Origin: Bacteroidota bacterium | Lineage (GTDB): Bacteria > Bacteroidota > Bacteroidia > AKYH767-A > 2013-40CM-41-45 | Length of the DNA stretch: 64,000 bases | Direction: 5' to 3' | Assembly (NCBI GenBank): GCA_016711505.1 | Contig: JADJSV010000002.1 | Location: 488,652-552,651 of the forward strand | Part shown: in pieces, positions 32,983 to 41,412 of the stretch | Numbering within the stretch: the stretch's first letter is position 1 | How the letters are laid out: the number at the start of each line of letters is the position of its first letter | Notes under the pieces: model-generated | Told to the model about the DNA's origin: nothing | What the model saw: the letters and a program-made list of their open reading frames with translations, nothing else | Database searches by the model: none | Translations under genes and position numbers: made by a program

Positions 32983-33552
32983 TCAAAACAAATTGTGAAA
33001 ATTAATTACTGAAATTTTAACAGGCCCTTTTTGTCCCGAGTAATCCCGGGCGCTGCTGAACAAATATTCTTCTGCTCTTCCAACAATACCAGCTTCAACA
33101 GGATTATTGTGAATGTACAGAATTTTTGAAAGAGTAAATTTCGGACTATGTACTTCCATTGCATGATTATTATACTGCCACAGTTGCATTGACGATTTCT
33201 TTTTTTGCTTTTGCCCGCCGGCTTTAAAAAGATCAAGCATCCAACTACTACGACTTTCCGTTAGTGTCCTGAAATCCTTGATCAACATTCCACTTGTGAA
33301 TTTCTTGAAATCACGGATAATGTCACTTAAGTTTCCTTCTTTGGCTCTTGCAATCATGTGCATATGACTTGACATAATTACATAGGCAAATATTTCTAAG
33401 CCTTTTACATCAACACAATAATTGAGACTGTCGCATAAAATTTGCTTATGTTCTTTTCTCATAAACGCATCTGCCCACTCAACTGCGGTAAGAGTCAAAA
33501 AATATGCTGCATCTTGTTTGTGAATTTGATATGCGTGAGACATATTGCGCAA
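32983..33552 (-). CDS. REP-associated tyrosine transposase (RAYT, Y1_Tnp/IS200-like)
   Basis: 189 residues. The HUH nuclease motif appears as 'SSHMHMIARA' (His63-Met-His65). A Tyr-bearing C-terminal region follows with the conserved 'YIHNNPVEAGIVGRAEEY' and 'SSARDYSG'. Length and motifs match the transposase IS200-like (Y1) group that mobilises REP/REPIN sequences. It is flanked by two copies of the ~95-bp palindromic repeat in inverted orientation. Copies of its C-terminal codons survive in two deletion derivatives. It looks intact, so it may still be active. Confidence 0.9.
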   Translation of the reverse strand: MRNMSHAYQIHKQDAAYFLTLTAVEWADAFMRKEHKQILCDSLNYCVDVKGLEIFAYVIMSSHMHMIARAKEGNLSDIIRDFKKFTSGMLIKDFRTLTESRSSWMLDLFKAGGQKQKKKSSMQLWQYNNHAMEVHSPKFTLSKILYIHNNPVEAGIVGRAEEYLFSSARDYSGQKGPVKISVINFHNLF

Positions 33553-33712
33553 ATAATCTATACAAACCCCTTAGACAACCATTAAAAGCAGGTGATTAAA
33601 TGATACGGGCACTTTAGAGAATTAACAAACTACTTTGTATTTTAAATTTAAGACTGCTATAGTAATTGTGCAATTTTTATTTTATTTGTCTATTAATAAA
33701 GTATCTTCCTTA

Positions 33713-33803
33713 TTCCCCGGCAGGAATGTCGCTTGAGCAGTTACAAATATGAAAGTGCATAATTAATTTCCGCTCAACATTCCGCCTATCTTCGTGCAGT
33801 CTA
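33713..33803 (-). repeat. REPIN-like repeat, reverse copy B
   Basis: Reverse-oriented copy, 'CCCCGGCAGGAATGTCGCTT' to 'CCGCTCAACATTCCGCC', on the 5' side of the transposase gene. Confidence 0.85.
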
Positions 33804-33937
33804 CAAATTTTATTTTTGAATCTATTATTTGGTGGAACATTCCGAAAGCGGAATGATTAGTTTCACATTCTAAAATACTTTGCTTGCATATTTGAAAAAA
33901 AAATTTCCTTTATTTTGAAGATTGTAAACTCAATACT

Positions 33938-34013
33938 GCTAGGCGGAATGTTGAGCGGAAATTAAGAAAGTAAATTAATGCAAGTAAACATTCAAGCGAC
34001 ATTCCTGCCGGAG
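33938..34013 (+). repeat. REPIN-like repeat, forward copy C
   Basis: Contains 'AGGCGGAATGTTGAGCGG' and 'GCGACATTCCTGCCGG' with a shortened spacer. Divergent spacer suggests an older copy. Confidence 0.75.
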
Positions 34014-34171
34014 TATGAAGTAAATTATTGGTTAGAAGCAAAAATTGCTTGCGGCAAGTATAATGACGAAAAGTTTGGTGGTTATAAGAGGAGTAAGCTA
34101 AGTATGATAAAATTGTCACGATAATTGAAAAGGTATTTATTGATGATTGTTTCAACAAATAATATCCTTCA

Positions 34172-34263
34172 TACCCCAGCAGGAATGTCGCTTGAGCAGA
34201 TGTTTGCATCAAATGTTGTCGCAAATATCCGCTCAACATTCCGTCTGGTATCGTACAGTTTAC
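34172..34263 (-). repeat. REPIN-like repeat, reverse copy D
   Basis: 'CCCCAGCAGGAATGTCGCTT' and 'CCGCTCAACATTCCG' with ~45-bp spacer, opposite orientation to copy C. C and D face each other over ~160 bp without a gene. Confidence 0.75.
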
Positions 34264-34427
34264 AATTTGTATTCTTTTCTGAAATATTAAATTAAAGTAA
34301 TTGGTAAAGATCAATGTTTAAACTTTTCTTAGAATACATTTCCCTGTTGTTGCTCTAAGAAAATGTTAATCTTGTTTTCTCATTCTAACTTTAACAAAAC
34401 AATATGAATAACTCATATTAAACACAA

Positions 34428-34619
34428 CTTCTGTTTTTACAATTGCACTCGTAAACGAACAGAGTAGACGAGAAGCCGATATGTGTAGAATTATTGGCCG
34501 TTAAAAGGAGGAATCCTCGTCATTTCAACAAAAATATTTTTTAAAAGCATGTTAGTGGTTATTAATTTACCCACTGGCAAGAAGTTAATTGTGTCAACTA
34601 AATAAACTAAAAACAAAAA
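34428..34619 (+). promoter_or_regulatory. Conserved 5' leader of paralogue 3
   Basis: Matches the leader of paralogue 2 block by block (ACAATTGCAC, GAATCCTCGTCATT, TTAATTGTGTCAAC). The hairpin is at 34552-34578 (AGTGG ... CCACT). The conservation of non-coding sequence beside paralogous genes suggests that regulation was duplicated with them. Confidence 0.5.
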
Positions 34620-35615
34620 ATGGAAAAAAAACATTCATCTTCGGGACTTTATTTAATTCCTGCATTATTACTAATTGGGTTTTCATTCTTTTTTACCGGG
34701 TGTTCAAAAGAAGAGTTCATTGAACCTGCTGTCACCTCAGAAATTCCTTTTTCGCCACTACGAGTTAGTGCAGCGCTTCCTGAAGTTTTCGGAATGTATA
34801 CCACTCCGACAAATCTGACGATTGGTAGTACGACAAGTGAAAATAATTTTCTTAATTATTTACGGAGTAAAGGTGGTAACATGGTCAACGCTTATGCCCG
34901 CAATTCCATGAATACATCATCAGCAAGAGCGAAGTTTGCAGCTTTCTGTCGTAAGGCGATCAATTCATACGGCGTGAAATTAATAACGTGTGACATCAGG
35001 GAGACATCTGAAATTGCATGGTGGGAAGCCTTTTATACTTCGTATCCTGACTTGCGTTCAGTTGTAGCGCCACTAACTGAAAAAGAACCGTGGGTCACAG
35101 GAGATTATACAGGATGTTTTAAATTGTTACGTCAGACCAGAACGATGTGTAACCGTTACGGTGCGAAATTATTTTTTTATGAAGGTTGGATGGGAAAAAA
35201 TTATTCGAATCCACAAGCTGCAGTAGACTCAATGGTTTATTATTGTGATGGAACATTCCTTTCAAATTATGTTACTGCTATTGATTATTTCTCTCCGGCA
35301 TCCGGTCTTGGTAAATGGGATAACAGAATAAAATACCGACTTGATCAGGGTACTTCTAAATATGGAGGAATTACAAAAGCAGCGAAAAAATTTGGAAAGC
35401 TGAATTACCCGATCATAGAATTACAATCTCTTGAGCCATCCATGTTATTAACTGTATATGCCGTCACAGGAAGGAACCGTGAGTTCTATGGATTAATGTA
35501 CAGAGAGGCCAAAGCGTTGTACAATCAGTCATCTGCAGATGTATTAAAATATACTGAGCTTAAAGGCAAGTCTATATTTTATCTGAAGTATGCTTTGCAG
35601 GCGCAGCCACGGTAA
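34620..35615 (+). CDS. Paralogous lipoprotein 3 of unknown function
   Basis: 331 residues. Lipobox 'FFFTGCSKEEF'. It carries the same blocks as paralogues 1 and 2, with some differences (for example 'SEIAWWEAFYTSYPDLRSV' and 'GKLNYPIIELQ'). It is separated from paralogue 2 by the RAYT element and repeats, which suggests insertion into an older tandem array. The terminator at 35639-35672 follows. Confidence 0.75.
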   Translation: MEKKHSSSGLYLIPALLLIGFSFFFTGCSKEEFIEPAVTSEIPFSPLRVSAALPEVFGMYTTPTNLTIGSTTSENNFLNYLRSKGGNMVNAYARNSMNTSSARAKFAAFCRKAINSYGVKLITCDIRETSEIAWWEAFYTSYPDLRSVVAPLTEKEPWVTGDYTGCFKLLRQTRTMCNRYGAKLFFYEGWMGKNYSNPQAAVDSMVYYCDGTFLSNYVTAIDYFSPASGLGKWDNRIKYRLDQGTSKYGGITKAAKKFGKLNYPIIELQSLEPSMLLTVYAVTGRNREFYGLMYREAKALYNQSSADVLKYTELKGKSIFYLKYALQAQPR

Positions 35616-35638
35616 TTTTCGAAAAATTATTTCTATGC

Positions 35639-35672
35639 AAAAAAGTCAGAAGATTCAACTTCTGACTTTTTT
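35639..35672 (+). terminator. Terminator of lipoprotein 3
   Basis: Perfect 14-bp stem AAAAAAGTCAGAAG / CTTCTGACTTTTTT with a 6-nt loop. It resembles the one after paralogue 2. Confidence 0.9.
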
Positions 35673-35821
35673 GATTTTATGTAGATTCATGGGATCAAGG
35701 TCTGCAGGCATGTGATTTAATTAAGCGATAGTGAAATGTATAAGTTGATCACAGAATTTTTTCCAGCAGGAATTATATAATTGATTCTGAGGAAAGTTCT
35801 TTCTTTTCGAGCTGTTTACCG

Positions 35822-35907
35822 CTAGGCGAATGGTAAGCGGAAATTAAGAAAGTATTTTAATGCCAGTAAACATTCAAGCGATATTCCGCCTCTCGCCATT
35901 CAGTCTA
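35822..35907 (+). repeat. REPIN-like repeat, degenerate copy E
   Basis: Keeps 'AGGCGAATGGTAAGCGGAAA' on the left and 'AAGCGATATTCCGCC' on the right; several bases differ from the others. The flanking ~180 bp to 36088 shows only the outer-flank block (TATTATTTGGTGGAA...) shared by several copies. Confidence 0.65.
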
Positions 35908-36088
35908 TAAATTTGAATGAATGAATTTTACAGCGAACAAATTTTATTTGAAGCTATTATTTGGTGGAAGATTCTGCTGAGCTGCTTCTGCCTGGCAAGG
36001 GAAAATTGAAATTTAGGATTCATTTTTAGTCATCTATTAGTGTATATAAAATTTGGTATATTTGGAATGAACATTTAGACCTTACCTT

Positions 36089-37738
36089 GTGAAAAAGATA
36101 TTATTAAATTTTTTGCTTCTGATAACTTCCATTGCTACGTTTTCTCAAATACCGGATTGGCAATGGTTGAAAAAGGGCGGGGGAGAGAGTTATGATGAAT
36201 CAGGCACAATAACCGGTGATCAATTTGGACACTTGTATATTGGTGGACAATTGTATAGCACTACATCCTATTTTGGAAATGTCACTATGAACCATCCATT
36301 TTCCGGTAGTGATTTATTTATTGTTAAATATGATCTTATGGGAAATGCTAAATGGGGAAGGAATTTCGGGAATGGTCAGGCAGATATCACTAAAGATATT
36401 GCTTGTGACAGATATGGCTTCGTTTACTTTGTTGCAGAATTTGGAGATTCTATCCTTGATATAAGCCAATATAATTTATTTACAAAAGGAGGTAAGGATG
36501 TTTGTATTGTAAAAATGGATACAATTGGAAATGTTGTTTGGGCCAATAGTATTGGTGGACTTAGAGATGATTATGTTAGTTCTATTGTAATTAATGAAAG
36601 TGATCAGATTCTTATAGGTGGTTATTTTAGAAGTGATACGATGTATTTTGGAAATTCCACTCTCATCAGCCCAAATATTTTTACGACCAATTATTATTTT
36701 GCGAAATATGATTTGAATGGAAATTTTATTTGGGCAAAAGGAAATGGTGGTTATCGTGAAAGGAAAATTAATAATTTAATTTGTGACCGTCAGGACAATA
36801 TAATCATATCTGGCGATTTTTCAGATTCTACTTTAATTATAGGAAATGACACATTAATAAATGGTTTATCGCCAAACTATGGATGGACATCTTTTATTGC
36901 AAAATTTGATTCCTCAGGTAATAGTATCTGGGCGAAATCTGCACTAAGTGATAATAATTCTTATAGTAAAGGTGTGACAATTGATTCTTCAGGAAATTCT
37001 TATTGGTTAGGCGAATTTATCAATAGTGTTCAGCTGGCTGATACTAGTCTTTTCGATTCTCTTTCATTAGGAATGTATCTTATAAAGTTGGATCGAAATG
37101 GAAATAGACTTTGGACATTCACTCCCGATACTCCGTATTTTGTTCATGTCAATTCAGTTGTTGCAGACGAGAACGAAAATGTTTATTTAACAGGGTCTTA
37201 TTCTAATCTTCCGTTAATAATGGGCAGTATTAGTTTGCCATCTCCAGGCTATTCAAGTAATTTTTACATTAAACTTAATTCAAATGGAATCCCGGTTTGG
37301 GCAAAGTATAGTCGAGAAACTAATACAACGCAAAGCACAGACATGTTTATTCTAAATGAACATGATCTCTTTGTTACAGGGTGGTTCAGGAGTTCAAGTT
37401 TTTCATTGGATACTATTCAGCTCTTCAATAATTATCCAGGAGCTTCCGATGTTTTTTTAGCAAAATTGCATGAATTTGTTGTGGGTGTAGAACATATTTT
37501 GAATCAGGAAAAATTTCAAATATATCCGAACCCTTTTAACCGGAAATTCAACATCGATTTACCTGACGAATTAAGTAAAGTTCGAATTTTTGATTTACTT
37601 GGCAGAATTGTTTATGACGAGGTTTTTCAAAATGAGAAAACAATTGAAATCGAATTATTTTCAACTGGTATTTACGTTGTTGAATTTAGTAGTACATATT
37701 CTACAATGAGAAAATCTATAGTTTGCGTGATACGTTAA
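36089..37738 (+). CDS. T9SS-secreted SBBP-type beta-propeller protein
   Basis: 549 residues from GTG 36089, which is the first codon of the signal peptide (KKILLNFLLLITSIATFSQ). Repeated blades have the form 'FIVKYDLMGNAKWGRNFG', 'CIVKMDTIGNVVWANSIGG', 'FFAKYDLNGNFIWAKGNGG'. A T9SS type-A domain ends the protein ('IYPNPFNRKFNIDL', 'VRIFDLLGRIVYDEVF', 'TGIYVVEFSS'). Secreted or surface-attached; function unknown. Confidence 0.85.
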   Translation: MKKILLNFLLLITSIATFSQIPDWQWLKKGGGESYDESGTITGDQFGHLYIGGQLYSTTSYFGNVTMNHPFSGSDLFIVKYDLMGNAKWGRNFGNGQADITKDIACDRYGFVYFVAEFGDSILDISQYNLFTKGGKDVCIVKMDTIGNVVWANSIGGLRDDYVSSIVINESDQILIGGYFRSDTMYFGNSTLISPNIFTTNYYFAKYDLNGNFIWAKGNGGYRERKINNLICDRQDNIIISGDFSDSTLIIGNDTLINGLSPNYGWTSFIAKFDSSGNSIWAKSALSDNNSYSKGVTIDSSGNSYWLGEFINSVQLADTSLFDSLSLGMYLIKLDRNGNRLWTFTPDTPYFVHVNSVVADENENVYLTGSYSNLPLIMGSISLPSPGYSSNFYIKLNSNGIPVWAKYSRETNTTQSTDMFILNEHDLFVTGWFRSSSFSLDTIQLFNNYPGASDVFLAKLHEFVVGVEHILNQEKFQIYPNPFNRKFNIDLPDELSKVRIFDLLGRIVYDEVFQNEKTIEIELFSTGIYVVEFSSTYSTMRKSIVCVIR

Positions 37739-37790
37739 GGTTACAGATAGTAAATCAGTCCAATGCTCAGTTTGTAAATAGAATAATGTC

Positions 37791-38156
37791 ATGAAGAAAT
37801 TAAAGAGTAATAATGGGTGGAGATTAATTATTACAATAGTTTCTATTTTCTCATTAATATTCGGTGTCTCTGAGATCACCAGTTGGCATTTGAAAAAATA
37901 TGGAAAATATACAATTGGGTATACTATCAAAATAAATAAGATTAGAGGAAATTCTGTTGATGTTACATATTATTACCATGTTAATAATAAAATATATCAC
38001 GGTGCAAACACATTTATAAATAATACAAAAGTCCCTGGAAGATATTTTGTTAAATTTAATAAGTATTTTCCATTGATCTCTTGTTTAATGCAAGAAGTTC
38101 CGGTTGATTCTAGTATTGTTCAAGCTCCAAAGAATGGTTGGGAAAGTCTACCATAA
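37791..38156 (+). CDS. Small membrane-anchored protein (common Bacteroidota family)
   Basis: 121 residues. One N-terminal transmembrane helix (RLIITIVSIFSLIFGVS), then a soluble domain with 'YTIGYTIKINKIRGNSVD', 'YYHVNNKIYHGANT', 'VPGRYFVKFNKYFPLIS', and 'VPVDSSIV'. I recognise the pattern from many hypothetical proteins in this phylum but do not know a function. It appears to be single. Confidence 0.6.
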   Translation: MKKLKSNNGWRLIITIVSIFSLIFGVSEITSWHLKKYGKYTIGYTIKINKIRGNSVDVTYYYHVNNKIYHGANTFINNTKVPGRYFVKFNKYFPLISCLMQEVPVDSSIVQAPKNGWESLP

Positions 38157-38287
38157 AATATTAGGAAGATAGCCCGACCCGATATGAAAGTAATTAGAAC
38201 GAATGATTAAAAATCCTGATTGGCAGAAAGTAAAAAAAAATACATATTTTATTATATTTACTAACGTTGAAATTCAACAGTTGTTTT

Positions 38288-38322
38288 TTGTAAGCATTCC
38301 GCCTATCATCGTGCAGTTTACA
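38288..38322 (-). repeat. REPIN half-repeat F
   Basis: Only the 'GCATTCCGCCTATCATCGTG' arm with its outer flank is present. The right arm is missing, so this is a broken copy. Confidence 0.6.
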
Positions 38323-38428
38323 AGTTAGAAGAGTAGATTTAAAGCAGTACTGATTTTATTGGAACTTATTATTTGGTAAAACGTTCTGATGAGCTAGTTA
38401 GATGGGATAATGATGAGACATATGGCAG

Positions 38429-38968
38429 ATGAAAATTAAATTAATCACTTACTTAGTAATGGTCTTTTTAAGTCTATGCACTAAAATTGCCACATCTTCA
38501 ATATCTGAAAGTATGTTATTATACATTTCTGAGCAGAAGTATTTTATTTTCAATGAAGTATTGAGGAATGATTCATCAAAAGTGATATATCTGGATTCAA
38601 AAGAATCAGTATTAGATATGAGTAAAATTAAATTCATGGCGAACACAAATCGCTATCAAAATTTGCAAATGTTCTATGATTCAATTTGTGATTTTGAATA
38701 TAAAACTCATAATTTATTATTTATTGAAAAAGAAATTCGTAGGAATTATAAAAATAAAGTATATTCTTATAATTCAAATCTTGATGAACTAATTAAGAAA
38801 AGTGGAGACTCAATTATTTCTTTTTCAAAAGAAATGCGATTTGATGATTTTTCATTGATTTATTTTACTGTTAGTTTGCCTGGCAGAAAAGTATATTTAA
38901 TTGCTCTTCTTGTCATTGACAAAAAAGGAAAAGTTATTAGGAATTTTGGAGAACAAATAGTAATGTAG
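38429..38968 (+). CDS. Hypothetical exported protein
   Basis: 179 residues. Hydrophobic N-terminus (LITYLVMVFLSLC) consistent with a signal peptide, then a helical/beta mature part rich in Lys and Ser. No recognised family, no paralogue in the window. It lies between repeats, in accessory DNA. Confidence 0.55.
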   Translation: MKIKLITYLVMVFLSLCTKIATSSISESMLLYISEQKYFIFNEVLRNDSSKVIYLDSKESVLDMSKIKFMANTNRYQNLQMFYDSICDFEYKTHNLLFIEKEIRRNYKNKVYSYNSNLDELIKKSGDSIISFSKEMRFDDFSLIYFTVSLPGRKVYLIALLVIDKKGKVIRNFGEQIVM

Positions 38969-39028
38969 AAATTGTGAGGATAAGAGGGTTGTTTTTATTG
39001 TTGATTTTTTTAAAATACAACGATTGCG

Positions 39029-39182
39029 AAATGTTCAACAGAATATTCAATGCAAATTTGTTTTACTCCCCTGAAAATTCAACTGCTGAAATTAGCAACC
39101 CCCGCTTGCCGAAATGTTCAACATAATATTCAACGAAATTGGATTTACTCCCTGTAAAACTCAACAGCTGAAATTAGCAGAC
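39029..39182 (+). repeat. Tandem outer-flank repeat
   Basis: Two ~80-bp direct copies starting 'CGAAATGTTCAACA', with 'TTTACTCCC' and 'CTGAAATTAGCA' in each. They lead into the REPIN copy at 39183. Reverse-complement versions flank copies at 39425-39515 and 46910-46975, so this is an outer extension of the repeat element. Confidence 0.7.
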
Positions 39183-39432
39183 TGCACGACGATAGGCGGA
39201 ATGTTGAGCGGAAATTAGCGACACACTTTCAGGCTAGTAACCGCTCGAGCGGCATTCCTGCCGGGGGATAAGGTACACAGTTGATTAATAGAACAACTAA
39301 TAAATCTGCATCTAAAACAAATTATGCAAATTAATTACTGAAACTTTAACAGGCCCTTTTTTTCTGAATAATCATGAGCACTGCTAAACAGATATTTTTC
39401 CGATCAACATTCCGCCATCATCGTACAGTTTG
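39183..39432 (+). mobile_element. Internally deleted RAYT element
   Basis: Forward repeat (39183-39278) followed by a segment that matches the 3' end of the RAYT gene (39320-39395), encoding 'EKYLFSSAHDYSE' on the minus strand, then a half repeat (39395-39432, 'CAACATTCCGCC'). The transposase centre is missing. It is non-autonomous and could be mobilised by the intact copy at 32983. Confidence 0.75.
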
Positions 39433-39556
39433 CCAATTTTCAGCAATTGAATTTACAGCGAGAAATTCAATTTCGCGTTGGACATTTTGTTGCACATTTC
39501 GCCAATCGGGTTTTTTTTAGTACTTTTAATTGTGTTATTATTAGCCAAAGACCAAT

Positions 39557-41038
39557 ATGATGAAAAAATATTCTGCTGTTTTAATTTTTATTCTCCTTAT
39601 GTACCATACGAAAGGACAATTAAGTTTCTCATATGCTTATGTTGGTTGCGTATATCCCGAAAACGTGATCAATTCAAATGACAATGGCTTTATCGCTTTT
39701 GGTTATACAGGTGTAATGAAACTAGATTCAGTTGGCAACATTATTTGGAGCAAAGCTTCAAGCGAAGCTCTTAATCACATCACATGCACGAAGGACTCTT
39801 GTTACATTGCAACGGGAAACTCCTCTAACAATATTATTCCCTTTGTTAAATTTGATTCTGCAGGTGATACAGTATGGTGTAGTGGAGTTTCAGTTTCCCA
39901 AGCTTCAAATGTTTCTTCAATTATCGAATCATCTGATTCTTCTATATTGATTTCAGGCATTCAAGTCGACACCGCCGGACCTCCGTACCATAAAATGTTC
40001 ATACTCAAACTTGACGAGAATGGTACGTTTCTCTGGATGAAAACGTACTTAGCAGCAAATTTTGATAACGTTGTTTATGAAATAGTAGAAGGGCCCGATT
40101 TTAATTTTTATGCGTTTGGTTTGGTAGAATACCAAACAACTACATTTTATAATAGAGCAACTCTAATGTGTCTTAATACTAATGGCGATTTGATTTGGAA
40201 TAAAATTTACACAGATTCTTTGAATCAATCTTTAACCCTTCTCGACATTCAATTTGTTAATTCAGGAATTTTAAGTTATTTCAGTTCAAATACAGGAGCC
40301 ATTGTATCAAAACTTGATTCTATTGGTGTACCTCTATGGTCAAATCAATATTCTTTTCGTGCTTATTATAATGGGAATTCCAATTCTAAAAGAATATGCA
40401 AGAGAAAAGAAAATGATTATTATCTAACCGCCGATGACATGTCAGCAATTTTCGAAATGGATTCTGTAGGTCAAATATTTAATTCTTATGAGACCTTCGA
40501 ACATGTTCCTGCTGATATTTTTAATGTAACACCCGACAGTCAGTTTGCATATATAGGTTTTGGATTCGGGCCGCCGGTATTGGTACGTTATGATAGTTTG
40601 AGCGGTTCAATGTGTGTAAATCCTTCAGTTACAAATCAGCCCTACATCTCCACTTCGTTGATTGAAGATTCAGTTGTTTTCACTGTTGGAAGCGACGGAA
40701 TATTAATGAATCATTCTGTTCAATTAGTTTCTTGCCAAGCATCTTTCTACCAAGATTGTCCATTTCTTGAGAATGTAAATGAAGTAACTATAAAGAGTAG
40801 CGTCACAATCTATCCCAATCCGTCAAGCGGTACTGTGAGCCTGATTTTTAAAGATAATTATACTCCAAACAGTATCGATCTCCTGAATATAACAGGTGTG
40901 TTAATTAAATCATTTAATTATTCTGAATTTTATTCAGGATCCGTTAATTTACCGGACATGCCTGATGGTATTTATTTACTGAAGTTCCGATCTGATCAGG
41001 GAATTTCTGTAGAGAAGATTTGTATTCAAAAATCCTAA
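39557..41038 (+). CDS. T9SS-secreted propeller-like protein
   Basis: 493 residues. Signal peptide MMKKYSAVLIFILLMYHTKGQ. Repeats of the form 'VMKLDSVGNIIWSKAS', 'MFILKLDENGTFLWMKTY', 'TLMCLNTNGDLIWNKIY'. Ends with a T9SS domain ('IYPNPSSGTVSLIF', 'LLNITGVLIKSFN', 'DGIYLLKF'). Similar in design to the gene at 36089 but not closely identical. Function unknown. Confidence 0.85.
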   Translation: MMKKYSAVLIFILLMYHTKGQLSFSYAYVGCVYPENVINSNDNGFIAFGYTGVMKLDSVGNIIWSKASSEALNHITCTKDSCYIATGNSSNNIIPFVKFDSAGDTVWCSGVSVSQASNVSSIIESSDSSILISGIQVDTAGPPYHKMFILKLDENGTFLWMKTYLAANFDNVVYEIVEGPDFNFYAFGLVEYQTTTFYNRATLMCLNTNGDLIWNKIYTDSLNQSLTLLDIQFVNSGILSYFSSNTGAIVSKLDSIGVPLWSNQYSFRAYYNGNSNSKRICKRKENDYYLTADDMSAIFEMDSVGQIFNSYETFEHVPADIFNVTPDSQFAYIGFGFGPPVLVRYDSLSGSMCVNPSVTNQPYISTSLIEDSVVFTVGSDGILMNHSVQLVSCQASFYQDCPFLENVNEVTIKSSVTIYPNPSSGTVSLIFKDNYTPNSIDLLNITGVLIKSFNYSEFYSGSVNLPDMPDGIYLLKFRSDQGISVEKICIQKS

Positions 41039-41104
41039 TTTTGTAACTGCCGGCCGAAGTAGCCCACTCAACGGAATCTTCAAAAAGAAACCTTTCCTAT
41101 TCAT

Positions 41105-41335
41105 TCATTTAAATAAATTATGCAAATTAATTACTGAAACTATGACAGGCCGCTTTATATTTTTCTTTTAAATTTTGTTATGCTCTGATAATTGTGCAAT
41201 TTTAATTTCGCGTGCCTTTTAATAAAATGTCCCCCCATACCCCGGCAGGAATGTCGATTGAGCAGTTACAAATGTGAAAGTGCATATTTAATTTCCGCTC
41301 AACATTCCGCCTATTGTCATGCAGTTTGCAAATTT
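41105..41335 (-). mobile_element. Internally deleted RAYT element
   Basis: Contains the RAYT C-terminal codons 'VIVSVINLHNLF' (41115-41165, minus strand), then a segment matching the 5' upstream region of the intact RAYT, then a full reverse repeat (41240-41335). The transposase middle is deleted. A matching left arm is not seen at 41039-41104, so one end is also truncated. Confidence 0.75.
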
Positions 41336-41412
41336 CTAAGAGTGAATGTTAAGGCGATCAAAATTTATTAGAATCTATTTATTGGTGGAACATTCTGGTG
41401 GGCTGGGATTTA

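Larger units (their letters stand above)
32855..33803 (-). mobile_element. RAYT element: transposase gene flanked by inverted REPIN repeats
   Basis: The tyrosine-transposase gene (32983-33552) lies between a forward copy of the ~95-bp palindromic repeat (32855-32950) and a reverse copy (33713-33803). Fragments of the same arrangement recur elsewhere in the window with the transposase interior deleted (39183-39432, 41105-41335). The flanks outside these boundaries differ, supporting the limits. Confidence 0.8.

Noticed and set aside
33006..33236. Second minus-strand frame inside the RAYT gene
   Set aside because: Frame-shadow of the transposase C-terminus; the HUH and NPVEAG motifs are in the other frame.
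37661..37930. Minus-strand ORF overlapping the propeller end and the small membrane protein
   Set aside because: Overlaps two better supported plus-strand genes and has no recognisable features.
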